In this document: in pieces, positions 1-5,635 of the stretch | How positions within the stretch are numbered: the stretch's first letter is position 1 | How the letters are laid out: every line of letters begins with the position of its first letter | Source of the DNA: Fidelibacterota bacterium | GTDB taxonomy: Bacteria; Fidelibacterota; Marinisomatia; Marinisomatales; TCS55 | Assembly (NCBI GenBank): GCA_002701875.1 | Contig: NZWI01000038.1 | Location: 9,046-14,911 of the forward strand | Direction: 5' to 3' | Length of the DNA: 5,866 nucleotides | Position numbers and translations under genes: made by a program | The notes under the pieces: model-generated | What the model was told of the DNA's origin: nothing | What the model saw: the letters and a program-made list of their open reading frames with translations, nothing else | The model's database searches: none

Positions 1-2
1 AA

Positions 3-230
3 AAAGAGGCAAAAAATGTTTTTCGCATATTGAACCATAAACGGAGATTGTCATTTATAAATCGGTTCTTATATGAAAAATTAAATGATGATCAGATGTA
101 CGGAATAGTCAATAAACTCTCTAAATCTAATGACCCAATTTCTATATTATCTGGTGTTTACGGGTGGAATACAAAAAATATTTTACGTTGGATTAAATTA
201 AAGTATAGATTTGAGATACATCCTACTTAG
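3..230 (+). CDS. C-terminal fragment of a larger protein, possibly geranylgeranyl-reductase-family flavoprotein
   Basis: The reading frame is open from the left edge (first full codon at position 3) to a TAG at 228-230, so these 75 residues are the C-terminal end of a gene that starts outside the window. A TTG at position 30 could serve as a start, but the frame has no stop upstream of it, so a truncated gene is more likely. The segment is basic and helical. It holds an 'F-L-Y-E-K-L-N-D-D-Q' stretch followed by a hydrophobic helix and a short tail ending in HPT. This pattern (helix, then 'L-[ST]-D-[ED]' and a terminal helix) resembles the C-terminal tail of geranylgeranyl-reductase-type FAD oxidoreductases. 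That is a weak resemblance, because the FAD-binding part is not in the window. The stop lies inside the next small ORF. Confidence 0.5.
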   Translation, partial: KEAKNVFRILNHKRRLSFINRFLYEKLNDDQMYGIVNKLSKSNDPISILSGVYGWNTKNILRWIKLKYRFEIHPT

Positions 231-372
231 AAGTCTACAATTATTATCTATGTTTATATTGTTATCTGGACTTATCTGGGGCATTAAAGATAAAAATGTG
301 ATGTTAGAATTAAATGCATTAGTTATTGGGTCGGCAGTATTTTATATTTCAAATATGTTGTTGAAAAAATAA
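211..372 (+). CDS. Probable small two-helix membrane protein
   Basis: This short frame ends at TAA 370-372. Starting at TTG 211 it gives 53 residues; starting at ATG 250 it gives 40. I prefer TTG 211 because it supplies a short basic N-terminus (R-Y-I-L-L-R) before the first hydrophobic helix, at about residues 8-25 (ending L-I-W-G-I). A charged KDKN turn and a second hydrophobic helix at about residues 34-50 follow, and the protein ends in L-L-K-K. The TTG start would overlap the preceding gene by 20 bases, suggesting translational coupling. Neither start has a convincing Shine-Dalgarno sequence. The hydrophobic pattern and position between two same-strand genes argue that it is real. I recognise no family and assign no function. 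Confidence 0.45.
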   Translation: MRYILLRSLQLLSMFILLSGLIWGIKDKNVMLELNALVIGSAVFYISNMLLKK

Positions 373-423
373 TAATGATTTTCTATTTAGTTATAGAGAA
401 TCTAATTCATAAGAGTAAGATAT

Positions 424-837
424 ATGTCAAAACTTTGGGATGATTTAAAACATAATATGAAAGAATGGAGTAGTGCGGCGGTAGAGAAAGCTGAAGAAGT
501 GAGCAAAGTTGCAGTTGCTAAAACTGAGGAATTAACTAAGATAAGCAAAATAAAATTAGAAGTTCACCAACTTCAAAGAGATAGACGTAGAGCAAGCGAA
601 GCTTTGGGGAAATTAGCATATGGTCATGCTAAAGATGCTAATATGGTTAATTTTACTGGAAATGCTGAATTTTATTCTCATGTTGAAAAGATTGATAATA
701 TTAAAGAATCCATCACAAATAAAGAAATTGAGATTGATCAGATCAAATCTCAATACAATCTTGAAGAAGATGAGGTAAAAGAAATTGAACCTCTGTCTGA
801 AGTATTAGAAGAAGAGACCGAAGAGTCAAATGATTAA
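424..837 (+). CDS. Coiled-coil cytoplasmic protein of unknown function
   Basis: This gene encodes 137 residues with no signal peptide, membrane segment or cysteine. The N-terminus (M-S-K-L-W-D-D-L-K) leads into an amphipathic Ala/Glu/Lys helix at about residues 10-42. A basic core at about 43-66 (I-K-L-E-V-H-Q-L-Q-R-D-R-R-R followed by E-A-L-G-K-L-A-Y) comes next. A second predicted coiled coil spans about 85-112, and the tail is very acidic. The 'K-L-E-[IV]-x-x-L-x-R … A-L-G-K-x-[AV]-Y' arrangement recurs in small uncharacterised proteins of several Gram-negative phyla, from general familiarity rather than a search. ATG 424 is preceded by a weak AAGAG (411-415) at suitable spacing. The gene stands alone, 51 bases after the small membrane ORF and 120 bases before the M23 gene. 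Its function is unknown; a scaffold or stress-type role would be speculation. Confidence 0.85.
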   Translation: MSKLWDDLKHNMKEWSSAAVEKAEEVSKVAVAKTEELTKISKIKLEVHQLQRDRRRASEALGKLAYGHAKDANMVNFTGNAEFYSHVEKIDNIKESITNKEIEIDQIKSQYNLEEDEVKEIEPLSEVLEEETEESND

Positions 838-910
838 AGATCTATTGATTTTTTAAGCGTTAATTAGCATTATTTTAACAAATTCGTATATTAATGATCT
901 TAATTGTATG

Positions 911-925
911 ATATTGTTACAATAT
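911..925. promoter_or_regulatory. Perfect 15-base palindrome, possible operator, in the promoter region of the M23 gene
   Basis: In the 120-base gap before the M23 peptidase gene, ATATTGT-T-ACAATAT is a perfect inverted repeat with 7-base arms around one central base. A TACAAT (918-923), one mismatch from the -10 consensus, lies inside its right half, which is where a repressor site would be expected. No good -35 sits at standard spacing. The second possibility, TTGTAT at 904-909 with TAATTT at 927-932, is also poor. AT-rich DNA makes chance palindromes fairly common, so this is only a candidate. The rest of the gap shows no clear terminator or RNA gene. Confidence 0.3.
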
Positions 926-957
926 GTAATTTTACGCTCTTATCATCGTAAGAAATA

Positions 958-1899
958 ATGTTTAATCGAAATAGAAATACAAATAGATATCACAATTATA
1001 TAATTGTATCAGAGAAAGATACTGGTGCAAAGCAGCTGCATTTTTCACATCAAAAGCTTATAGCAGTTTCAGGTATTGCTATAATTGTTGTTTCATTGGC
1101 TCTATTTTTTAGTGTTGATGCCTTAACAAATGTTCTTTATAAGAATAAAATGAATGACCTTAAGGCAAATTACAATCATTTATCTCAAACGCTGATTAGT
1201 TTACAAAGTCAATTGGAAGATGTGTCAAGCCAAATGGGCTCAATTGAAAATAAAGATCAAGCCATTAGAACCTATGCTGGCTTACCTAAGATAGATAAAG
1301 ATGTTAGGCAATTAGGGGTTGGGGGTGCAAATTTAACTAATGCTATAAATTTGGATAATATCCCGACTGATATTACTTCTCGAATATCTGAAATTGAGAT
1401 GAATGTTAATGTTATGTCTAGGAAGGTTAAGTTAGAGTTAAACAGTTATAATAATCTATATGATATGGTAAAAAAACATTCAGATAATCTGAAAGTTATA
1501 CCTTCAATTCCACCTGTTCAGAAAGGATATGTCAATTCTGGATATGGATATCGAAAGGACCCATTTGATGGCAAAGTTCGCTTCCACTATGGTCTAGACT
1601 TTGCGGTAAATACAGGTACCAATGTTTATGCTCCAGCAGATGGTAAAATAAAATTTGTTGGCAATCAAGGTGGATTTGGTAACGTACTAAAGATTGATCA
1701 TGGGAATGGAAATAGATCGCTTTTTGCTCATTTATCTAATATTAAAGTAAAAATAGGATCTTCTGTAAAAAGAGGAGACCTTGTGGCAATTAGTGGTAAT
1801 ACTGGTCGATCTGCTGGTCCACATCTACATTATGAAGTTCATAAGTATGGAGCTCCTCAAAATCCTTTGGATTATTTTTTCTCTGGCTATTTGAAGTAA
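958..1899 (+). CDS. Membrane-anchored M23 (LytM-type) peptidoglycan endopeptidase
   Basis: This is a zinc metallopeptidase of the M23 family, which cleaves peptide cross-links in peptidoglycan. The 313-residue protein has a basic cytoplasmic N-terminus (about 1-32), one transmembrane segment (about 33-52), a periplasmic coiled-coil and linker region (about 62-180) and the M23 domain (about 188-307). The domain is complete: G-Y-G-Y-R at 195-199, the H-x-x-x-D zinc ligands H210 and D214, H258 in F-A-H-L-S, and H289-L-H291 (H-x-H). Since all metal and catalytic positions are present, it should be active, unlike EnvC-type regulators. The layout resembles MepM/NlpD-like cell-wall hydrolases, but no specific orthologue is claimed. 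ATG 958 follows a weak AAGAA signal. Its upstream gap holds a palindrome (911-925), and miaB begins 46 bases downstream with no obvious terminator between. Confidence 0.93.
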   Translation: MFNRNRNTNRYHNYIIVSEKDTGAKQLHFSHQKLIAVSGIAIIVVSLALFFSVDALTNVLYKNKMNDLKANYNHLSQTLISLQSQLEDVSSQMGSIENKDQAIRTYAGLPKIDKDVRQLGVGGANLTNAINLDNIPTDITSRISEIEMNVNVMSRKVKLELNSYNNLYDMVKKHSDNLKVIPSIPPVQKGYVNSGYGYRKDPFDGKVRFHYGLDFAVNTGTNVYAPADGKIKFVGNQGGFGNVLKIDHGNGNRSLFAHLSNIKVKIGSSVKRGDLVAISGNTGRSAGPHLHYEVHKYGAPQNPLDYFFSGYLK

Positions 1900-1945
1900 G
1901 GCCTTTTTCCTCTACTACTCTCTCAGTAATTTGTAAATTCATATA

Positions 1946-3274
1946 ATGGATAAATCATTTTTTATAGAAACCTATGGTTGCCAGATGAATGTATCTGATT
2001 CTGAACTGATTTCAGGTTTACTTTCAACTGATGGTTATAGAGAAACAAAAGATATTAATAATGCAGGTATTATTTTGGTGAATACTTGTGCTATTAGAGA
2101 ACATGCTGAGGATAAAGTTAATTCTCGTCTTGGATTCTATAAACAAATTAAAGAAAAAAACCCTACTACAATTATTGGTGTTTTGGGATGTATGGCCCAG
2201 AACTTGAAAGAAAATATTTTAGAATCAAAACCTTATGTTGATATTGTATTGGGACCGGACTCATATCGAAATCTATTAGATATGATAAAAGCAAGAAATA
2301 ACAAAGCTTCTCAAATTATTGATACAAATTTGTCTCGATATGAAGTATATGAAAATATTTCGCCGGTTAGAGATGGAGGTGTTAATGCATGGATTTCTAT
2401 TATGAGGGGCTGCGATAAATTTTGCACGTTTTGTGTTGTGCCCTTTACAAGGGGACGAGAACGTTCACGTAGTATTGAATCCATAGTTGAGGAAGCTGAA
2501 AAAGCAGTCAAAGATGGATTCTCAGAGATTACCCTTTTAGGACAAAATGTAAATTCATACAATCATGATCAGCGTAGGTTTGTAGAATTATTAGCTGAGG
2601 TTGCGCAAATACCTTATCTAAAACGTATTCGCTATACTTCTCCTCATCCTCAAGATATGACCCAAGAAGTACTTGATGTAATGTTAAAATATGATAATAT
2701 TTGTAATTATATCCATTTGCCTCTTCAAGCAGGAAATAATAATGTGTTAAATAGAATGAATAGAACCTATAAAAAGGAAGATTTTCTAACTTTGGTTGGT
2801 CAGATTCGAAGAACTTTACCTAATGTAGGACTTTCAACTGATATTATTGTTGGTTTTCCTGGAGAAAATGAAAAAGAGTTTCAAGAAACATTAGATGTCA
2901 TGGAATTAGTCAAGTTTGATTCTGCTTACACATTTAAATACTCTGCACGTCCTGGAACAAAAGCCTCAGAATTTGATGACCATGTAAAAGAGGATGAAAA
3001 ACAAAGTCGACTAGAAAGAGTTATTGCAACGCAGCGGAAACATACTATGTTTCACAATAAAAATTATGTAGGAAAAATAGAAATGGTTTTAGTAGAAAAA
3101 GAAAGTAAAAGATCAACACAGGAATGGGCAGGTAGAACAGATTCGAATAAATGGGTTATTTTTGATAAGTCTAATGTAAATATTGGTGATATTATCCCTG
3201 TAAGAATTGATGAAATAAAAGGTATAACACTTCATGGTGAAATTATAAATATCCAGGAAATGGAGGCAGCGTAA
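1946..3274 (+). CDS. miaB: tRNA-2-methylthio-N6-dimethylallyladenosine synthase MiaB
   Basis: MiaB is a radical-SAM iron-sulfur methylthiotransferase that adds a 2-methylthio group to i6A at position 37 of tRNAs reading UNN codons. The 442-residue length is normal for the family. The N-terminal UPF0004 domain carries the auxiliary-cluster cysteines C12 (Y-G-C-Q-M-N), C48 (N-T-C-A-I-R) and C82 (L-G-C-M-A-Q). The radical-SAM motif C156-x3-C160-x2-C163 follows in M-R-G-C-D-K-F-C-T-F-C, then the family's G-R-E-R-S-R. A TRAM RNA-binding domain fills about 372-436. The Y-G-C-Q-M-N and R-G-R-E-R-S-R signatures favour MiaB over MtaB or RimO. ATG 1946 has no visible Shine-Dalgarno sequence, unlike the next gene. 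The TAA stop shares its last base with the ATG of the LapA-domain gene, so it is the first gene of a tightly coupled run. Confidence 0.97.
   Translation: MDKSFFIETYGCQMNVSDSELISGLLSTDGYRETKDINNAGIILVNTCAIREHAEDKVNSRLGFYKQIKEKNPTTIIGVLGCMAQNLKENILESKPYVDIVLGPDSYRNLLDMIKARNNKASQIIDTNLSRYEVYENISPVRDGGVNAWISIMRGCDKFCTFCVVPFTRGRERSRSIESIVEEAEKAVKDGFSEITLLGQNVNSYNHDQRRFVELLAEVAQIPYLKRIRYTSPHPQDMTQEVLDVMLKYDNICNYIHLPLQAGNNNVLNRMNRTYKKEDFLTLVGQIRRTLPNVGLSTDIIVGFPGENEKEFQETLDVMELVKFDSAYTFKYSARPGTKASEFDDHVKEDEKQSRLERVIATQRKHTMFHNKNYVGKIEMVLVEKESKRSTQEWAGRTDSNKWVIFDKSNVNIGDIIPVRIDEIKGITLHGEIINIQEMEAA
3262..3266 (+). promoter_or_regulatory. Strong ribosome binding site for the LapA-domain gene
   Basis: GGAGG lies seven bases before ATG 3274, inside the last codons of miaB. 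It is the closest match to a full Shine-Dalgarno sequence among the genes here and fixes the downstream start. It also shows that the 1-base TAATG overlap is a translational coupling junction. Confidence 0.75.
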
Positions 3275-3591
3275 TGAGATTAGTAAAAATTTTTGGTGGA
3301 TTAATTATTATGATATTGGTATTGTACTTTTTAATGCAAAATACAAGTTTAGTTTCAGTTGATCTTGTATTTGTACAATATGACAATGTACAGGTTGCGG
3401 TGGTTATGCTAGGCGCTCTTGCTGTTGGCACGATAATTGGATATGGTGCCGCTATCACAAATATTCTTTCAAGTAAATCCGAATTACGTGCTCTAAAGAA
3501 TAAGAATCGTCATTTATCTGATGAATTAAATGATTTACGTAATGCGGCAATTGATGAAGAAATATATCATTCTGAAGATAAGGATGAATAA
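3274..3591 (+). CDS. LapA-domain (DUF1049) inner-membrane protein
   Basis: This 105-residue protein has two transmembrane helices (about 4-21 and 42-62) joined by a short polar hairpin, then a cytoplasmic coiled coil (about 66-95) and an acidic tail. The first helix ends in the family-typical Q-N block (F-L-M-Q-N-T). The hairpin reads V-S-V-D-L-V-F, and the second helix has the small-residue pattern L-G-A-L-A-V-G-T-I-I-G. That arrangement matches the lipopolysaccharide assembly protein A domain. In Escherichia coli, LapA (YciS) is cotranscribed with LapB (YciM) and takes part in controlling LPS synthesis through LpxC turnover. The next gene here is a LapB-like TPR protein two bases away, which strongly supports the assignment. 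Whether the LpxC role holds in this lineage is inference, so no gene symbol is assigned. Confidence 0.82.
   Translation: MRLVKIFGGLIIMILVLYFLMQNTSLVSVDLVFVQYDNVQVAVVMLGALAVGTIIGYGAAITNILSSKSELRALKNKNRHLSDELNDLRNAAIDEEIYHSEDKDE
3580..3584 (+). promoter_or_regulatory. Ribosome binding site supporting the TTG start of the LapB-like gene
   Basis: AAGGA sits nine bases before TTG 3594, within the last codons of the LapA-domain gene. With the in-frame TGA at 3585-3587, it decides the non-ATG start; the next in-frame ATG would remove the membrane anchor. Confidence 0.6.
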
Positions 3592-3593
3592 GA

Positions 3594-4634
3594 TTGATTT
3601 ATATTATCGCAAGTCTTGCTGTGGTTATCGGTGGATTGTTTATTATATATCTATTTAAACCGAAGAAAAAAAAGCGTACTGATTCAATATATACAAATGC
3701 ATTAAATGCAATGGTTCGTGGTGATACAAGAATAGCTTTAAACCACCTTAGAGATGTTGTTAAACAAGATTCAGATCATATAAATGCATATTTGCAAATG
3801 GGGAACATATTAAGGCAGGATAATAATGAACAAGCTGCCATAAAAATACATCAATCCCTTATGGTTCGACCAAATCTTAATAATGAGATTAAATTAGATA
3901 TCCATAAAGCTTTGGCTCTGGATTTTGAACAAATTAACGATTTATCTAGATCTCAACAAGAAGCTGAATTAGTACTAAAAATTGATAAAAGGAATCAATG
4001 GGCTAATGAGTTTTTATTAATGATTTTTGAAAAACAGAAAGATTGGGATAAGGCAACTCAAATTTCAAAAATACTGCAAAGGCTTAATAAAGAGAAAGAC
4101 CCGGCTCAAATCTCGAAGTTTTTAGTTTTTCAAGGCATGGATAAATTGGAAAAAGGTTTAGAAATAGAAGGAATTAAGCTATTTCAAAAGGCAGTTAAAA
4201 CTTCTCCAAAATATAGCTTATCTTATTTGAAGTTAGGAGATTATTATGCTGAAAAGCGTGATCTAACAAAAGCTATTGAAAATTGGGAAAATTTTGCTCT
4301 TTATAATCCTGAAGACGGTCATGCTGTTTTTTCTAAAATTGAATCTGCTCTTTTTGATTTAGGTAGATTCAGCGAGGTTGAGAAATTCTATAGACGTATT
4401 TTAAACAATGATCCAGTAAATCTTGCTGCACTAACAAGATTGGCAAATGTGCTGGAAGAAAAAGGTCAACATAATGAGGCACTAAGTCTTGTTGATGAAA
4501 CTTTGGCAAATAATGAATCATCGGTCCATGCGCACTTAATGAAATTAAAACTGTCTTTACATATATCTAAGCCAAATGAATTATCATATCAAATTGATAA
4601 TATTTTGCAACTTTTATCAGAAAGAAAAGATTAA
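3594..4634 (+). CDS. LapB-like membrane-anchored TPR protein lacking the rubredoxin domain
   Basis: This 346-residue protein has an N-terminal transmembrane segment (about 2-20), then a K-P-K-K-K-K-R stop-transfer stretch, so the rest should be cytoplasmic. From about residue 30 to 340 it is a run of TPR-type helical repeats. Clear units include Y-L-K-L-G-D-Y-Y at about 205-225 and L-A-A-L-T-R-L-A-N-V-L-E-E-K-G in the C-terminal third. This matches the anchor-plus-TPR plan of LapB (YciM). E. coli LapB, about 389 residues, ends in a rubredoxin-like cysteine domain. This protein contains no cysteine and ends soon after the last repeat. TTG 3594 is the required start: a stop at 3585-3587 closes the frame, and AAGGA (3580-3584) is nine bases upstream. 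It lies two bases after the LapA-domain gene. A general TPR scaffold is the alternative. Confidence 0.8.
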   Translation: MIYIIASLAVVIGGLFIIYLFKPKKKKRTDSIYTNALNAMVRGDTRIALNHLRDVVKQDSDHINAYLQMGNILRQDNNEQAAIKIHQSLMVRPNLNNEIKLDIHKALALDFEQINDLSRSQQEAELVLKIDKRNQWANEFLLMIFEKQKDWDKATQISKILQRLNKEKDPAQISKFLVFQGMDKLEKGLEIEGIKLFQKAVKTSPKYSLSYLKLGDYYAEKRDLTKAIENWENFALYNPEDGHAVFSKIESALFDLGRFSEVEKFYRRILNNDPVNLAALTRLANVLEEKGQHNEALSLVDETLANNESSVHAHLMKLKLSLHISKPNELSYQIDNILQLLSERKD

Positions 4635-4643
4635 CTTATTTAA

Positions 4644-5495
4644 ATGGTTTTACGTTTCATTATTTTACTATCGTTTACTTCTCAATTTTTTCTTTATGCA
4701 CAAAATATAGATCTTTATATAACATTACTCGAAAAAGGTAAAATCAATGATGTTAGGGAAAACCTCCCAGAATTATTAGAGCGCTATCCTAATGAAGCAG
4801 GTGTTTTTTTCCTTAAGGCTTTAACGGCTAGTAATGGTGATGAAGCGATATCAATTTATGAGAAATTGATATCTGATTATCCTAATTCTGATTATTCACC
4901 ACTATCAGAAATGAAAATTGGTGAATACCTTTTTGCGAGAGGACTATATTCTCAAGCAAGTATTCAGTTTAAAAAAATAATAATCAATTATTCTAAGGGT
5001 GATCATCATCAAAGAGCATTGGATCTTATGGTTAATTCTTATTTAGCTACTGGAGAAAATGATTCAATAAAGATTGCTTTAGTAAATATAAAAAATTTCT
5101 ACCCAAGTCTAGATTATAACAAATATGGCATTAGTGGATTAGCTTCTGTTACTCGAGAAGCTAAGCTAGTACGTTTAGATCCTGATAAAATTAGTGACAA
5201 ATTTAGGAATGCAAAAGTAAAGAGAAAAAAATCAAAAATAATAAGTAAACCTAAAACTAAACCTTGGGTAGTTCAGGTAGGTGCATTTGGAAAATATAAT
5301 AATGCACAACGTTTAAAAAAACAACTGCAGGGGAATGGATTTCCAACGGAAGTACATACAATTAATTCTAATGGAAAAAGATTGCATGCGGTTCGCCTAG
5401 TACGTTATCAAGAAAAAATTAATGCTGAAAAAATTGGGAAAAAAATAAAAAAGAAATATGGCTTAGATTTCCGGGTAATTTTCAACCCTAAGTAA
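4644..5495 (+). CDS. Secreted TPR protein with C-terminal SPOR peptidoglycan-binding domain
   Basis: This 283-residue protein starts with a signal peptide: a short N-terminus with one Arg, a hydrophobic core at about 5-17, and likely cleavage after L-Y-A at residue 19. No lipobox cysteine follows, so it should be soluble in the periplasm. Residues about 22-155 form TPR-like repeats of the BamD/YbgF (CpoB) style, with 'L-x-x-Y-P-N' turns and helix pairs such as G-L-Y-S-Q-A-S-I-Q-F-K-K. A basic Lys-rich linker (about 190-205) leads to the SPOR domain (206-283). That domain opens P-W-V-V-Q-V-G-A-F, has N-A-Q-R-L-K-K-Q-L and ends in a helix and strand. SPOR domains bind denuded glycan strands, usually at the division septum. 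It follows the LapB-like gene by nine bases and probably shares its transcript; no strong Shine-Dalgarno is seen before ATG 4644. A role in envelope or division machinery is inferred. Confidence 0.87.
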   Translation: MVLRFIILLSFTSQFFLYAQNIDLYITLLEKGKINDVRENLPELLERYPNEAGVFFLKALTASNGDEAISIYEKLISDYPNSDYSPLSEMKIGEYLFARGLYSQASIQFKKIIINYSKGDHHQRALDLMVNSYLATGENDSIKIALVNIKNFYPSLDYNKYGISGLASVTREAKLVRLDPDKISDKFRNAKVKRKKSKIISKPKTKPWVVQVGAFGKYNNAQRLKKQLQGNGFPTEVHTINSNGKRLHAVRLVRYQEKINAEKIGKKIKKKYGLDFRVIFNPK

Positions 5496-5514
5496 AGGTT
5501 TTAATATAAAATAT

Positions 5515-5607
5515 GGGAATGATTAGGTGGCTGGTGCTCCTCGCGGTCTTCAACACCGTTGTCTTATATATTATGTAAGAGCTGGGTTCAATTCCCAGGC
5601 GTTCCCG
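5515..5607 (+). tRNA. selC: tRNA-Sec (anticodon TCA)
   Basis: This is a selenocysteine tRNA that reads UGA when SelB and a SECIS hairpin are present. The body is 93 nt, close to the E. coli gene. The acceptor arm pairs 5515-5521 with 5600-5606 (seven pairs including one U-G), with an A-G opposition at the eighth position (5522/5599). The anticodon stem is 5543-5547/5555-5559, its loop is CTTCAAC and the anticodon TCA is at 5550-5552. The long variable arm has an 8-bp stem (5562-5569/5573-5580) with a three-base loop. The T arm is 5582-5586/5594-5598 with loop TTCAATT. The D arm can fold in a 6-bp, 4-nt-loop register with one U-C mismatch (5526-5531/5536-5541). Discriminator G5607 is followed by CTA, so CCA is not encoded. 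A suppressor tRNA or tRNA-Ser is unlikely given the anticodon and the 8+5 layout. Confidence 0.93.
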
Positions 5608-5624
5608 CTAAAATTATTTAATTT

Positions 5625-5630
5625 AAAGGA
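5625..5630 (+). promoter_or_regulatory. Ribosome binding site for the basic repeat protein
   Basis: AAAGGA lies five bases before ATG 5636 in the 28-base gap after selC. No hairpin terminator is visible in this gap, so the gene could be read on the same transcript as the tRNA. Confidence 0.6.
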
Positions 5631-5635
5631 AAATA

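Noticed and set aside
381..400. Imperfect inverted repeat TTCTAT…ATAGAGAA before the coiled-coil gene, considered as a terminator
   Set aside because: The arms pair only with a bulge, contain almost no G-C pairs and are not followed by a T run.
838..957. Search of the intergenic gap for a terminator or small RNA
   Set aside because: Only weak A-T hairpins such as GTTAA…TTAAC are seen, with no T tract at the right place. Apart from the palindrome, nothing supports a call.
1900..1945. CT-rich stretch between the M23 gene and miaB, considered as a terminator
   Set aside because: There is a T run but no stable stem before it; it could equally be plain spacer or leader sequence.
2311..2562. 83-codon open frame on the minus strand
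   Set aside because: It lies wholly inside miaB, whose radical-SAM cysteines and family motifs are coded on the plus strand across this stretch.
3243..3458. 71-codon open frame on the minus strand
   Set aside because: It is antisense to the end of miaB and the LapA-domain gene. It is Thr/Ile/Pro-rich with no recognisable domain, which fits a shadow of the hydrophobic helices on the other strand.
5481..5510. Possible selC promoter: TTCAAC (5481-5486) and TATAAA (5505-5510)
   Set aside because: The -35 matches only three of six consensus bases, and the -10 would place the start at or inside the tRNA 5' end. Not strong enough to annotate in AT-rich DNA.
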